Shown one piece after another: positions 44,367 to 56,334 of a DNA stretch of 64,000 nucleotides. The position numbers and the translations under genes were made by a program. Within the stretch, counting starts at the first letter, position 1. The number at the start of each line of letters is the position of its first letter. Below the pieces are notes generated by a model. The model saw only the letters and a list, made by a program, of their open reading frames with translations, ran no database searches and was not told where the DNA came from. Origin of the DNA: Diabrotica undecimpunctata (Eukaryota > Arthropoda > Insecta > Coleoptera > Chrysomelidae); the NCBI RefSeq assembly GCF_040954645.1, contig NC_092803.1, forward strand, positions 64,125,484-64,189,483, written 5' to 3'.

Positions 44367-45617
44367 TAGTCTATCCCAAACCCTTCTTTAATTGCGTCAC
44401 TAATTTTGACGTTATCTGACAGTTGCAGGATCATGATCAGCTAAATATGGAAAGGGTATTTTTTTAATGTGGAATAAAAACTTTAACAATTCAATTTTTT
44501 TTTATTTACATATTAGAGGTCCCATCCTGAATATTTTTATTGCGCATTATATTGGAAATGCAGTTTGTCATATATCCTATTCTATATATTCCAAGGAAAG
44601 TGCTTAATTAGCTAAGATTTATAAATGGATTTAATATTATTTATTACAAACACTATGGAATTGGAATGTTTGTTTATTTAAAATAATGCTTCCTACTAGA
44701 ATCTTTTAAGAGTTGTCTGCGAGATAAAAAATTTTACTGGCAATTGCAAGGCATCAAGGCAAACATTCCTGTTATAAAATAGCTCTGATTGAAATCAGTC
44801 ATATTCGGATAAGCAATTTTGCGATAAGTTTATTTGGCAGCCAATAGTTTAATTTTGTGAAGATTTATCATTAAACAGTGCAAATAGTTTAAATAGTTCT
44901 AATATACACGAGTTCTAATTACATGTTCATTTTTATTTTTTAATGAAGGTTATCCTAGATTATCACATACTGAAGTACTCATTGCCACAGAATAGTAATC
45001 TGTTTGAATGCTTTCATTAGCCAATCGTCTAACTGTTGGTAACGAAACTCCTAACTAATGGGCAACACGCTAAAATGTATGGTATTTAAAATAGTACTAA
45101 CATTTCTTAGAATAATTTAAAACTTATTTCACGAACGACAGAAACTGGGAATAAAGTTGTCAAACCCTCTTTTTGTAATTGAACATAATTTAGTAATTTT
45201 AATATTAGTCTTTGTTCTTTCTCGGTATATCTCGGCATATTTAAAATAAATTTATGACAATAAATAAAAAAATTAAATTTTCACTGTAAAATGTCTGAAA
45301 ATACTAACCTAGAATGACAATTATCATTTTATCAGTTGACATTGTGAAAGTACTGTCACGATCGAGACCATCTGCGTCAAATTATATTTATGCGCATCAT
45401 TGATTGGATATTTATTTAGCGTATTCTAAACTCCAACCAATTATACATCCATAAGTAGAATTCGCTTTAATATGCAAATACCCGTAAACGATACATAATT
45501 TTCTAAGTTCTATGTATAATAATTACAGACTCATTTTTTTTTGTCACTTCTAGCTTATTGCGTTAGAGAGAATTCGATCAACTATGATGCACTGAAAGAA
45601 GGGTTTGGGACGGACTG
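44367..45617 (-). mobile_element. TIR-bounded DNA transposon remnant, 1251 bp
   Basis: The left end TAGTCTATCCCAAACCCTTC and the inverted right end CAGTCCGTCCCAAACCCTTC match over about 25 bases and continue with weaker similarity. Each is preceded by TA (44365-44366; 45618-45619), as for Tc1/mariner insertion. On the minus strand near 45240 a start-like MPRYTEKEQRLILKLLNYVQ, followed by LGVSLPTVRRLANES near 45050, looks like the helix-turn-helix part of an IS630/DDE_3-type transposase. No catalytic domain is left. Confidence 0.65.
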
Positions 45618-45950
45618 TATGAATTTCTCTGAAGGGTATTCTTACGTTAAACTTAATTTTATGTAATCGAATGAAATAACTTACAATAAAGTCGTCTCTA
45701 GAATGCATCTCAACAATATTAGCAGTATCATTTTAGGAGAACGATTCAAACCTTTAGCGAGATTGGACGTATTTAATTACCAGTTTAATTGCACCTAGTT
45801 TTTGCGCTTTTATTTATATCCACTTAATAATTAAAGTGTTGTGTTATTATAAATAAAAATAAGTGAACTTATTGGAGAAAATCTGTAAGTAATTTTAATC
45901 TAATTCGATACTTATTTCAAAACAAGTTCATATTATTTATATTACCTGAT

Positions 45951-47297
45951 GTCATTAAACAACGAAGATGTTAATAGTCCAGGGGCGTCGAGGCTCCAAA
46001 CGTTTTTGACCTCATATACAACTTCTTTATATTCTGCAGCGGTGATTAATTTGACTCCAAAATTCCCATCCAAAAAAAAAAGCTATTTTATATAATGTTC
46101 TGGAAAACGCCAAACTTAAGGAATCTCAACTTGCATTGGGAAAAATTATAGAACCAAGATATATTATTTTTTCATTACGAATTTCAAATCACCGTATTTG
46201 TATTTACCTAGCTAGTGAAGAATTCGTAGAAACTGTCATGAATGCTGACAACGGAAGAATAATTATTAATCAACAAATAATTTATTTACGACGCTTAATT
46301 ACACTAAATAAAAGATAACTGATCTCTAATGTTTGCCCTAGTATTCCTCACATTTTCATAGAATCTGAACTTAAAAAGTTAGGCCTTAATTTATTAAGTC
46401 CAATTTATTATTTACGAAAAGGTATAACAAACCCAAAATATAGACATATACTGAGCTTTCAAAGACATACATTTATTTCTCCTTTTGAAGCTACAATAAT
46501 TCCTCCCTTAATTGTCATAAACTACGAACAAACATCTTATCGTATTTTCTTATCTTTAGAAAAACAGATGTGTTACTATTGTAAACAATCTGACCATTTT
46601 GTAGCAAATTGTCCATCCTGTACAAATCCAAATCAAAATTTAACAACAAGAGTGCCAACTACTCTTATAAATACATTAGTTAATACTCTTCCACATGACG
46701 TAACGATCACATCAGTATCTTCAGCGAACTCAATTTCCTTACAATCCTCAACTATACCTTCTATATTAACTATACCAATATTAACTGCATCCCAAATACC
46801 TATCACCCTCAAAATCATTTTCAAGTTCTCAAACTACATGCACAGATACAAATATAAAAACTACCCAGTTATCAACAACACCTAATGTTTCACAACCTCA
46901 TACATCAATCCCAAACTCTTCCTCAACACTTACATGCCCTATCAATAGCATGTCAATTGATACCACTGATACCCTTGAAATAACTAATGCACCAAGTAAA
47001 AAAGTAAACACAGCTAAGCGCAGTCTAAATGAAATTTTAACCCCACCTTTATAAGAACCTAAAGAAAATTTTACAAAACCAATATAAAAACTTAAAAAAT
47101 CCAAAACTATTGATAATTCGGAGACTATTGCTAACAGTATGGAACCTGTAAAAGATTTTATTACTAATAAACTTATAACACCGATATTAAATTTTAAACA
47201 ACTAACTGATTTTTTTGAAAATGCTTTAGGATCTCCAGATAAATTGAGTCTATCTAAAACTTATACAGAAGACACATTAGGCTTACTTAATTTGTAA
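45951..47297 (+). pseudogene. I-group LINE ORF1 remnant
   Basis: It starts MSLNNEDVNSPGAS and, across frameshifts, follows the intact ORF1 closely in order: GKIIEPRYIIFSLRISNHRI, YLRRLIT, LISNVCPSIPHIFIESELKK, HILSFQRHTFISPFE, YRIFLSL, and a CCHC knuckle (CYYCKQSDHFVANC) near 46571. A Ser/Thr/Pro-rich linker comes next, as in the intact copy. It is a different but related subfamily. Confidence 0.8.
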
Positions 47298-47429
47298 AAA
47301 GAAAAACATATAAAAAAAAATAAAACCGCGATGTACTAAAATAATTAATTCAATTACTCGACAATTAAAACGCTAAAACCTCAGCTCGATAGCGACTCCT
47401 CTATAGAACCTTTTACATAAGCTCACATT

Positions 47430-48775
47430 CAAGTCTATTCTACAGTGGAATTTAAACGGTTATTATACCCGTTTAGAAATGTTACAATTAATAATTGCTC
47501 AAAATTCTCCTTCTATAATTTGTCTACAAGAAACTCATTATAAAACTAACAAAATTCATAATTAGAGAAAGTATACAAGCGTATCTAAAATTAGGCAAAA
47601 TCAAGAACATGCTAGTGGTGGAGTTTCAATTTTTATCGAGAATTCCTATGAATATTGCAGTATTGCTCTAATAACAAATCTAGAAGCTGTAGCGGTGTGC
47701 TTAGTAGGTCCACTAAAAGTTATCATCTGCAGTCTTTACATCGCTCCTAATTCTGATCCAAGTATAGCAGACATTTTTAATCTTTATTGTCAGATTCCTA
47801 CACCTCGAATTATACTGGGAGATTTTAATGCACAAAATTCTCAAAAAAATTAACAAAAATGGGAAGAAAAATAGAAACTATCCTAAATATTCTCAATTTA
47901 AATATACTTATTGACGTTAAGAATACTCGATATAATGCAGTAACAGGGTAGTTTTCAGCAATTGATTTGTCAATTTGTGAATCAAACTTGCAATCTAGTA
48001 TATCGTGGGACGATTTACCTGATCTATATGGAAGTAATCACTTTCCCATCTTAGTTAACAATCTGTTGTACCATAAGCACAATACACGTATCACCAAATA
48101 ATCCTTAAATAAAGCCAACTGAATACTTTTCTCAACATTGATTTCTTCATCAGCTATTTATCTTAGAGAAATGTTAGACTCAGAACAAGATATTAACGAG
48201 AAAACATCCAATGTAAATAAAGTCATCATTGATGCAGCGAATAAATCCATTGAAAAAACAGCTTTTCATCCAAAACATTCACCTGTACCGTGGTGGAACA
48301 ATGCGTGCAAACAGGCAATAAGAGAATCTGAATAGGCATCTAATAGATATAAACGATATAAAACTACTGAAAATCATATGGACTTAAAAAGAATAAGAAC
48401 TAAATGCAGATTTATTATTAAAAAAAGCAAGCAAGGGTCATGGCAAAAGTTTGTTTCAGAAATCAATAGATCTACTCCAATTGGTCAAATCTGGAACATG
48501 ATTAGAAGTATATCTGGAAAAAATTCACAACACTCTATAAAGTACTTAATAAAAGACAATCCGACATTTACGTCAGAATGCAATATATCTGAAATAATGG
48601 CAAATCAATATTGTACCGCTTCTAGTGATGAAAGCTATTCAAAAGAATTCTTAAATTAAAAACAATTTAACAATTAAAAACAATACTAGTCCAGGACCAG
48701 ATAATATACCTGTGCTTTTTCTACAGAACCTACCACTAGTAGGCCAAGAACTATTATTGCAACTTTTCAATTTTA
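47430..48775 (+). pseudogene. I-group LINE ORF2 remnant, 3'-truncated
   Basis: Endonuclease motifs are SILQWNLNGYYTRLEMLQLI, ICLQETHYKTN, SGGVSIFIENSYE, and PRIILGDFNAQNS. The spacer then has VPWWNNACKQAI, CRFIIKKSKQGSWQKFVSEI and PIGQIWNMIRSI, ending at SSPGPDNIPVLFLQNLPL just before the RT core. The sequence after ~48775 is unrelated, so the 3' half was lost by deletion or replaced. Start-to-stop order equals that of the intact element at 28.7-34.2 kb. Confidence 0.8.
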
Positions 48776-48877
48776 AATGGACATTTCTAATAATGTTAAT
48801 TGTAAAATTTCAGTTGTTTTTAATCCTTAATGTGTTTGAATTTGTAAATTTTATTGAATCAAAAAGGGTTAAAACAT

Positions 48878-48945
48878 TTTATCTACTCTTGCTGTTAAAA
48901 TGTCACTTTATCTACCCTTGCGGTTAAAGTGATACTTTATCTACT
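48878..48945 (+). repeat. 29-bp tandem repeat, about 2.3 units
   Basis: TTTATCTAC starts at 48878, 48907 and 48936, exactly 29 bases apart. The units share CTTGCGGTTAAARTG-type sequence. It lies between the truncated I-like LINE and the mariner-like remnant, perhaps within or next to a terminal region of the latter. Confidence 0.75.
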
Positions 48946-48989
48946 CAAAACAGTTGTTATAGAAACACTTTAAGATTAGCTATGGAAAA

Positions 48990-50045
48990 AATACATCTTA
49001 TTCACACTTTATAACTTGTTCTAAATAAGCTTCTCCTCTCTCAAGACAGACTTCATACCGATATTCCAGATTCCTCCTAATGTTATGGAATAAAGGTTGT
49101 CTCAAGTCCGCAAAGAAGGCTTTACGACATCCTTTAACTCATCGATGGTTTGTGGTGCCCGTTTAAAAACGGCAATTTTAGCCATTCCCCAAATGTATGC
49201 ATCTGAAGATGTGCAGGATAGGGGAAGTCAATAAATTGTGAAATGAATTTGTTTGGAAAATGTCCCTTAAGAAATTGACGAATTGCGACAGCGGTATGGC
49301 AAGTTGCCCATCCTGCTGGAAAAGTTGGTCTCGAAATGCCAAATTACGTGCACGACAAAATTAATGTAGATCAGGGATAAAGCGTGTTAAAATTTGTATG
49401 TACCCCTGTTGATTAAGTGTATCTTGCCTATCATTTTCTCCGATTAAGTATGGACCAATGATTCCGTGTCCCGAAACTGCACACCAGACACTTACTTTTG
49501 CGTTCTGTACAGAAACTTCTTGAACTTCATCTGGTCTGGCAAAGCCCAGAAATCGATTTGTGCGACGATTTACATGGCCTGACAAATGAAAACACTCTAC
49601 TGTGATACTGTGACACTCTACTGTGATAATCCCTGGGATATAATTGTTGACGTATCTGAATCACATACGAAAATGCACCCAGCTTCTTCAGGATTCTTTG
49701 CAAGGAAGTTCGTTTTTAGCCAAGATGCAACGCTATTCTTGTCTGACTGTCTTTCGGATTTTCCAAGATTCGCTCAAAAACATGTTCATGGTTATAGTTG
49801 TTAACTATCCTGGGACGCCCTGAGTTTCCTTTTAGTTGGCACAATACATTTCCCGTATTTATAAACTTTTCAACAACCTTCAAAATTACAGCATTACTTG
49901 GAGAACGTTTATTAAACCGTTGTGCGAATTGATCACGCACGTATTGCAGACTTACATTATTACGTCGGCCGATTCCGTATGAGCGAAAATAATCCTCCAC
50001 AAGAAATACATTTTTCTCTGTACTTAACATCAATTTTAACAATTA
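48990..50045 (-). pseudogene. Tc1/mariner-superfamily transposase remnant
   Basis: The N-terminal domain (50042-49716) is open: STEKNVFLVEDYFRSYGIGR, LQYVRDQFAQRFNKRSP, VVEKFINTGNVLC, and GRPRIVNN. It resembles the DUF4817-type helix-turn-helix found in many insect transposases. The catalytic part continues with GHVNRRTNRFLGFARPDEVQ, VSVWCAVSGHGIIGPYLIGE, and NLAFRDQLFQQDGQLAI with the second Asp. The segment that should hold the first catalytic Asp-Glu before GHVNRRTNR is scrambled. Terminal inverted repeats were not found. Confidence 0.75.
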
Positions 50046-50799
50046 AGCCTTAATAATTAATTGTTTAAGGATTACTTGACAGGTCTATACTAGTTATTTT
50101 GAATATGACAGCGCGCACAAAGAGACATCTATGTTTCAGTTTCAGTACTGTTTATTTTGGGCAATACTGTATTTCTGTGCTTTTCTGATTCGTTAACTAA
50201 CTTATTTTTTGTACTATTTTCTATATAAATTATTTACAATATTTTTAATACACCAATATGTGAATACTTTCTTCTGGAAACAACTTATTTGTAACATCTG
50301 AAAATTTTGGTAAAACTAAAAAATTCTGATATTACAAAATAAATGACCAAACAACAAGTTGGAATTTTCTTTTTAGATCCAACTACGACAGAACTGTAAG
50401 TAAATTTCGGTAATTCCTCCGGAGCAAATATACTGATGTAATATTTACTTTGCAGATTGGGTGTCGGATGTCCAACTTAAAGTATTGATTTTAGTCTAGT
50501 TGTAGCTTATCTTGGTTGATGGGATTAATCTAAATAGTTTCTCTAGTAATTCAAAGACAACAGTGGTTTAAGCAAATTGTGCTCCTATTAATTGGACATT
50601 TACCTAACGTGTGGGTTAACGCGATGGAAGTAATTTCAAGTTGGAGGACATTTGAAATGTAGATGTAATTTATAATGGTCAAAAACCACATATTTTTATT
50701 TCCTGATTATTTGGTCATCATTCGCCATAACGTTTTGTCTTTATTGAATAAATTTAAAATCTTTAGAAACGATTCCATTGATATTTTAAATAACTTTAT
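50046..50799. other. no gene recognised
   Basis: AT-rich DNA between the mariner-like remnant and the large foldback element. Confidence 0.5.
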
Positions 50800-51564
50800 A
50801 CTCCAGTCGTCAAAGACGCAAATACCACTTAACCTCTAAAAATTATACGCTCAAGTTGAATTTTGCTGAGAATGTCAATTTTGAGACTCCAAGAAAGGTA
50901 TAATACTTTTACCTCCCGGCTTCCCCATAATACGCGAGCTAATTTTGAATAAAATTGTTTTTTAGAACTTTTTGTGTAAAATCGACCGTTCTCTCAGAAA
51001 CAACGCTTGAAGCAACCGGTGATTACGAACGCGAAATCAATTTTAAATAAAATTTGTTTCAACTCTATGGTAAAAATTCGATATCTTTTAATCAGTGTCG
51101 CATCGAAAAAAATCAAATTGCTTTTTAAAGGTAGAAAGTGCAGCTTTTGTATGCAATTTTTGTATTTTGCCGCAAATCAAGTTGATTTTTATAAAGTTGT
51201 TAGATTAATGGACGTTGCGCGATTTCGCCATTTGTTACGATTCTCATGAAATCAATAAAATTTATCACTTTCATTGTTAATTTCTATTCATAGATCCTAT
51301 ATCCTAAATCATCAAATTTCTTTTTTAAGTTTTGGTAATAAATGTGAGACATTTGAAATATGCGTAAAAATTTATGAATTCTAACTTTAGGATTACAAGC
51401 GTTAAATTATTTAACACCTTTACAAATACCCACTTCATTTGCGGCAAACTACAAAAATTGCATACGAAAGTTGCACTCTTCACGCAGTTTGATTTTTTTT
51501 TTTCGATAGAATACTCTGATCAAAACATATCGAATTTGTACCGTCGAGTTGATACAATTTTTAT

Positions 51565-51568
51565 TTAA
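51565..51568. repeat. piggyBac TTAA target duplication, left
   Basis: TTAA directly before CCCTGCTG; matches TTAA at 53926-53929. Confidence 0.85.
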
Positions 51569-52052
51569 CCCTGCTGTCCTGTTCGGGTCTATTTGACCCA
51601 AAAAAATGTATTTCTTATTTTGCAAATTAATACGCGTCGTAACGTTTTGGTGTTTCGTGGCTTTATTACCTAATATGAGGTCTTTAAATTGCACACAAGA
51701 TAAAAAATCAACTTCTTGATTTTTTTGATAAAAATTTAATTGTTACCTATAGTACGTTCGGGTCAATACGACCCACGTATTTAAACCGTTAAAAATTACC
51801 TGTGTACGTTTGTTTAGTTGGCAGTATTTTGTATACATATTTTTTAACAGTTTGTCAGTCAGGTACGTCTATAAATAGAAACAAGTTTCTGCAAGCTTGA
51901 ACTTATAAAAAATGTGTAGTGTAGCTGGATGATGTCATTTAGAACGGCATGTCACTTAGAAGGAAGTGGGGGTGATAGACAAGTGGTAGGCTGGTAGGAC
52001 ATTAATATACCAAGCGCATTCATTTGCATTTTAAAACTCAGTCTATGTTTGC

Positions 52053-53683
52053 ATGTTGATAATGTCGCATCGAAGAACGCTAATCAAAGATGAGCTTCAC
52101 GAGCTCGTGAATGTGTCAGAGAGTGATGAGTGCATAACAGAAACAGAAAACAATACAAGTAGTGAGAGTGAGGAAGAAAGTAGTGATGATTCTGCTGTTC
52201 CATTCTACGTACAAAATCCTGTTGTAGAAACGTCTGTAACAGTTCCTTTAAAAGACGGTAATGTCCAGTGGTCTCTCCATCCTTCTTATCAACGCGGTCG
52301 TTTTTCCACGGCCAATGTTATAAATAATGCTCCAGAAGTTACAAGGTACACATGTGTACGAATTTTCGATATTAAAAATTCATCTGACGCACTCTTTTCT
52401 GACATAGTTGCAAACCAAATTATAAATATGACCAACATGCAAGGACAGCGTGTTTTTGGAACCAACTGGAAAGACTTGGATAAAATTGGTTTTTAAGCAT
52501 ACATTGGCCTTTTATTGTTAGCTGGAGTTTTTAAGTCACATGGCGAATCAACTAAAAAAATAAGGAATGAAGAAACGGGTCGTAGTGTATTTTGAGCAAC
52601 AATGTCCCTGGAAGTATTTACAAAAATTTCGACAGTAATACGTTTTGATAACAAGACTACTAGACAGAATAGGAGACATACTGATAAACTTGCTGCAATA
52701 CGACCACTTTGGGAAAACTGAGTATAAAATCTCCCAAAATTTTTTAACCCTGATGAAAGGTTTCCGTCGACGAGCAATTAGTTGCTTTTTGATGCCGCTG
52801 TCCCTTCAAACGGTACATTTAAGTAAACCAGTAAAATATGGCATAACAATTTTGGCTTTATGTGACAAAAAAATTTGGTATGTCCTAAAATTGTAGATCT
52901 ATACAGAAAAGGAAGCAGGAAAGGAAAGAAGTAGGAAGGAAGTAGGAAGGAAGTAGGAAGGAAGTAGGAAAACTTATTAAAAGAAAAAATACAATGCTAG
53001 GGACTATAAGAAAAAATAAGCCAGAGCTTTCAGCACAAATTGCTAATAAAGAAGTTCATAGTTCATCTTTATACTTCACGCAAGATACCACTGTTGTTAA
53101 CTATATTCCTAAAAAGAATAAAAATAATATTCTTATGAGTACTTTGCATCATGATAAAGCTATTAGTGACAGAAATGTCAAAAAGCCACAAATTATTTTA
53201 GATTACAATTTCAGTAAGGGAGCAGTGGATACTCTAGATCAGCTTCTTGGTACATATACATTTAAGAGGAAGACAAATCGCTGGTCTATGATTGTTTTTT
53301 ATAATATGCTGGACATTGCTGCCTACAACACATTCGTTTTATGGACATCAATAAATCTCCAATGAAACACCGACAAACTTACAAAACGTCGAATTTTTCT
53401 TGAGGAATTGGAAAAAACACTGGTGAAACCACTTATCCTTTCCAGGAAAAATTTACCAAGAACTAAAGACTCACAAGAACTGGTAATAAAAACACGAACA
53501 GAAGCGAGTAGAGAAGATGGAAATTCTAGTGAACCGTCTATGGACAATCCAACTCCGCCAGCTAAACGAGCACGCTGCAAATTTTGCTCTAAAAATGATA
53601 ACAAGACTAATATTTTATGTTGTCACAAACATATTTGTAAAACCCATTCTTTTTATTACTGTGGCAGTTGTAAACTAAACTAA
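52053..53683 (+). pseudogene. piggyBac transposase, broken, with C-terminal Cys-rich domain
   Basis: The N-terminal acidic region (52053-52496: SHRRTLIKDELHELVNVSES, then a Glu/Ser stretch) reads on into AYIGLLLLAGVFKSHGES, ATMSLEVFTKISTVIRFDNK and FNPDERF, with stops and shifts. From 52994 a clean frame holds GTIRKNKPELSAQIA, the conserved DYNFSKGAVDTLDQL with the last catalytic Asp, and KRKTNRWSMIVFYNMLD. A final open frame (53408-53683) holds the Cys-rich tail RARCKFCSKND, CCHKHICKTH and CGSC, which in this family binds terminal DNA. About 60-80 residues around the second catalytic Asp are missing between ~52910 and 52975, where an 11-bp minisatellite sits. Confidence 0.85.
52917..52972 (+). 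repeat. 11-bp minisatellite in the piggyBac gene
   Basis: Units of GGAAGGAAGTA, about four in a row (GAAGTAGGAAGGAAGTAGGA...). It lies exactly where the transposase core is deleted, so repeat growth may have accompanied the deletion. Confidence 0.85.
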
Positions 53684-53805
53684 ATTTTGTAGGTATTTGT
53701 TCGTAGGCTTTTCTGAGAAAGAAAATATTGCCTTTTATTTTTGTCACTAAGGATTAATTTACATTAGCAACATAATTTTTGTTTAATAAACTATAATTTT
53801 CTGTT

Positions 53806-53811
53806 AATAAA
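53806..53811 (+). promoter_or_regulatory. candidate poly(A) signal of the piggyBac gene
   Basis: AATAAA, 123 bases after the last stop; another copy is at 53785. Both are inside the transposon and on the coding strand. Confidence 0.45.
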
Positions 53812-53925
53812 GGTTTGTTTAGCACCATTAGCTTATTTTATTTCGATTAAGGTTCGTAAACCATAGCTGGGTCATATTGACCTGAAGAGTACAGTTGTAT
53901 AGTCGACTCGAACGGTGCAGCAGGG

Positions 53926-53929
53926 TTAA
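53926..53929. repeat. piggyBac TTAA target duplication, right
   Basis: TTAA directly after CAGCAGGG. Confidence 0.85.
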
Positions 53930-54290
53930 AATTTATTTCGAGCGCGTAACTGACATTCAAAATCACCGGTCGCTTCTAGCGTTGTTTGTAAGAGAAGGTA
54001 ATAGTGTTTTGTTTAGAATGAACCGTTATCTCAAAAGTGAAAAAATAAATATTTTTGTTTATAATTACTTCAGCTACATTTTTTATTTGAAACGTTTTTT
54101 TCTACGGCGTACAGATTTTTGATAAATCAATTTTTTCTGTTCCCCCACCCCTTACGATAGAATAGCAGTGGGTTAAAAGTGGAAAACTTTTATGCATATT
54201 TTTGGGTGTTCCACAATTAACATTCTCAGTAAAATTCAACTTGTTTTTATGATTTTTAGGGGTCAAATCTCTGACTACTGGACTAGTAGG

Positions 54291-55084
54291 ATATTTTATT
54301 AATTTTGAACAAGCATTTGATAAACGTGTTCGATATCATTAAAAATAGAAAATATAATAAATAGTACATAAAATCGTCGCTGGTTTATATTAAATGAGAA
54401 AGTCAAAATATAAATAAATAGAAAATTTATTATTGTTACGAAGAAAATTATCAAAAGAAGTCGGACTTTTGAATTATCTCTGATACTTTTTAATGTTGAT
54501 CATATTCTAGAAAGGAACACTTGAACAAACTTGAATTTTAATAGATGGAGATAATATTAATAATTTTCGAAAACAATTTCCTTCTAACCATTTCTTATTC
54601 TTAACGTGCCTTATTCTCGGCCCTTAACGCTTGAGATTAACATGGCAAGACTCTCCATATCTTAAGCTATTTTAAACAGTTGTTCTGCTCTCCATATCTC
54701 AATTCATTCTCTGATATTCTTCAACTACGAGAGTTGTATTCTACTAACTCCCTTACGTCCTTTGATTTTACCCATCATAACCAGTCGAACAATATTATAC
54801 TGTTTTGTTTAAATTATTCCTGGATTTGAAGCTATTAATTTATAACTACAAAAAAACTTCTAAACTATAACAGTGAATATTTTCTAGGTCCATGCTTCGA
54901 CATTAAAGAAGACATAATATGCAATACTATGTATAGTTACGTTTCAGAAGTTAAAGTTTCAAGTTAGAGTTAGAGAAGAGTGACTTTATTTTTAAAAAAG
55001 TTGCACCAGTCAACTCAATTCTACATTTTTATGTAGATGTTGTCCATCTATTGGTAATTCTATATTTTACTAAGGTTAGCAACA
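54291..55084. other. no gene recognised
   Basis: AT-rich; the phrase CTCTCCATATCT occurs twice near 54650 and 54690. Nothing else seen. Confidence 0.45.
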
Positions 55085-55500
55085 CTGCCTGGGGTAATTG
55101 CGGGGTGGCTTGAGTAGCTCTGGGGTTACCACAGCCGATCCCAAGCCCGGATCAAATGTAGAGGGTAAATGGCAAGGTTAGCAGCCTACCAATCATCAGA
55201 ACTAATACTACTTAAAGAAACATTGTACGGCCTCGAAACCAGATTGATACTATGAAGACGACCACGAGAAGAAATAAGGATAAGCAAAAAATATCCAAAA
55301 TCCAGATGATATTTACTACATGGGATATCAGATCACTCAAGTCAAGGGACCAAGATATAACTTATTTGCGCTCTACAGAAAATAAAAAAGAAAGGAAAAG
55401 GAGAATCAAAATTAGGCGAATACATACTAATCTACAGTAAAGTCACCACACCAGACGAATGGGAGCTAGCTTGTCAATTTTTAAACGTTCTGCACATGTT
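55085..55500 (+). mobile_element. RTE-like LINE, 5' end fragment
   Basis: A GC-richer 5' leader (GGGGTGGCTTGAG, CCGATCCCAAGCCCGGATCA) is followed by TTTRRNKDKQKISKIQMIFT, TWDIRSLKSRDQDI, and after a shift KKKGKGESKLGEYILIYS. These match the start of an APE-type endonuclease (family form TWNVRSL, and KKKGKG before the IYSG segment). The element stops near 55500, so only the 5' ~400 bases are here, unusual since LINE copies are mostly 5'-truncated. A later deletion is the likely cause. Confidence 0.65.
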
Positions 55501-56334
55501 TCCTTATCATCAAACCTTATGCAACAAAAAAGAAATCGGAGCCTTTGTAGAGTTATTATAAGATAAAAAATTTCTATACCATAACCTTCTCTCCTCCCAA
55601 GATTTTTTGCGCTGGCACGATTACAGTGACCTTATCCAGATAAATACAAGAGTCCTATAAAAGCACGAATTTCCATTTTATCAGTTATATTAGCATTTTG
55701 CTCTCGAAATAGTTTTCTTGAATGGAGGCTATGTGTATTTTGCACAAAGATACTAATTATCGTGCCATACAAGAAATAATTCCAAATCTCGACAGCGTCC
55801 TTTAAAAACTTATAAGACCAGGGAATGCAAGCACTGAATGTTACGTTTAAACGGAGAACTAAGGAACTATTTTGACATGTTCATTATGTCGAAAAAGAAA
55901 GACATAAATACAATATGTATTTATAGTGTGTGAATGTATTGAGTGTATTCAGATAAAATGTTAATATTGTAGAGAGAATCACCTTGCAGTCTTCTGGGAA
56001 TATGAAGTGATTAAGAAACGGGAATGTAAAAAAAAGAGACAATAAGTTTGAGTAAATTAAATAGTTGTACTACTGTTAATAGTTGAACTGCAACAACACG
56101 ATATACAGAAATGGATACCAAGTTGAGAAGAAAATCTTGGTACAGTAAATACGATTACATCCATACAAGTACAATCACTATTAATAAAATGAAATTTGGT
56201 TACGCATGTTATCCAGCACATGTGTACAAAATTAAAATTCTCTAGAGGGATATTTGCGAGATTTGAGCACAAAACTTTCCTGAGCCTTGGAGGACATCGA
56301 GGTTAATACTGCTTCCCAAGGCTAGGTAAAAGTA
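55501..56334. other. no gene recognised
   Basis: AT-rich DNA between two LINE pieces. A short lead-in to the R1-like RT may start around 56280. Confidence 0.45.

Larger units (their letters stand above)
51569..53925 (+). mobile_element. piggyBac-family transposon, 2357 bp
   Basis: It is flanked by TTAA on both sides. The left end CCCTGCTGTCCTGTTCGGGT and the right end (inverted) CCCTGCTGCACCGTTCGAGT form TIRs of about 21 bases with four differences. Further copies of a GGGTC...GACCC palindrome lie at 51585, 51767 and 53865, likely transposase-binding sites. The transposase gene inside is broken, but both ends are present, so it might be mobilised by an active relative; that is inference. Confidence 0.9.
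50800..54290. mobile_element. large foldback element carrying a nested piggyBac
   Basis: The left arm (~50800-51200) and the right arm (51423-51564 continued at 53930-~54290) are inverted copies. Landmarks are AAGTTGAATTTT.CTGAGAATG, AACAACGCT.GAAGC.ACCGGT, AATTCGATAT.TTTT.ATCAG and GTATGCAATTTTTGTA.TTTG. The spacer between arms is about 220 bases without coding potential. The right arm is interrupted at TTAA by the piggyBac. Without that, the element would be about 1.1 kb. Arm ends are approximate. Confidence 0.65.
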
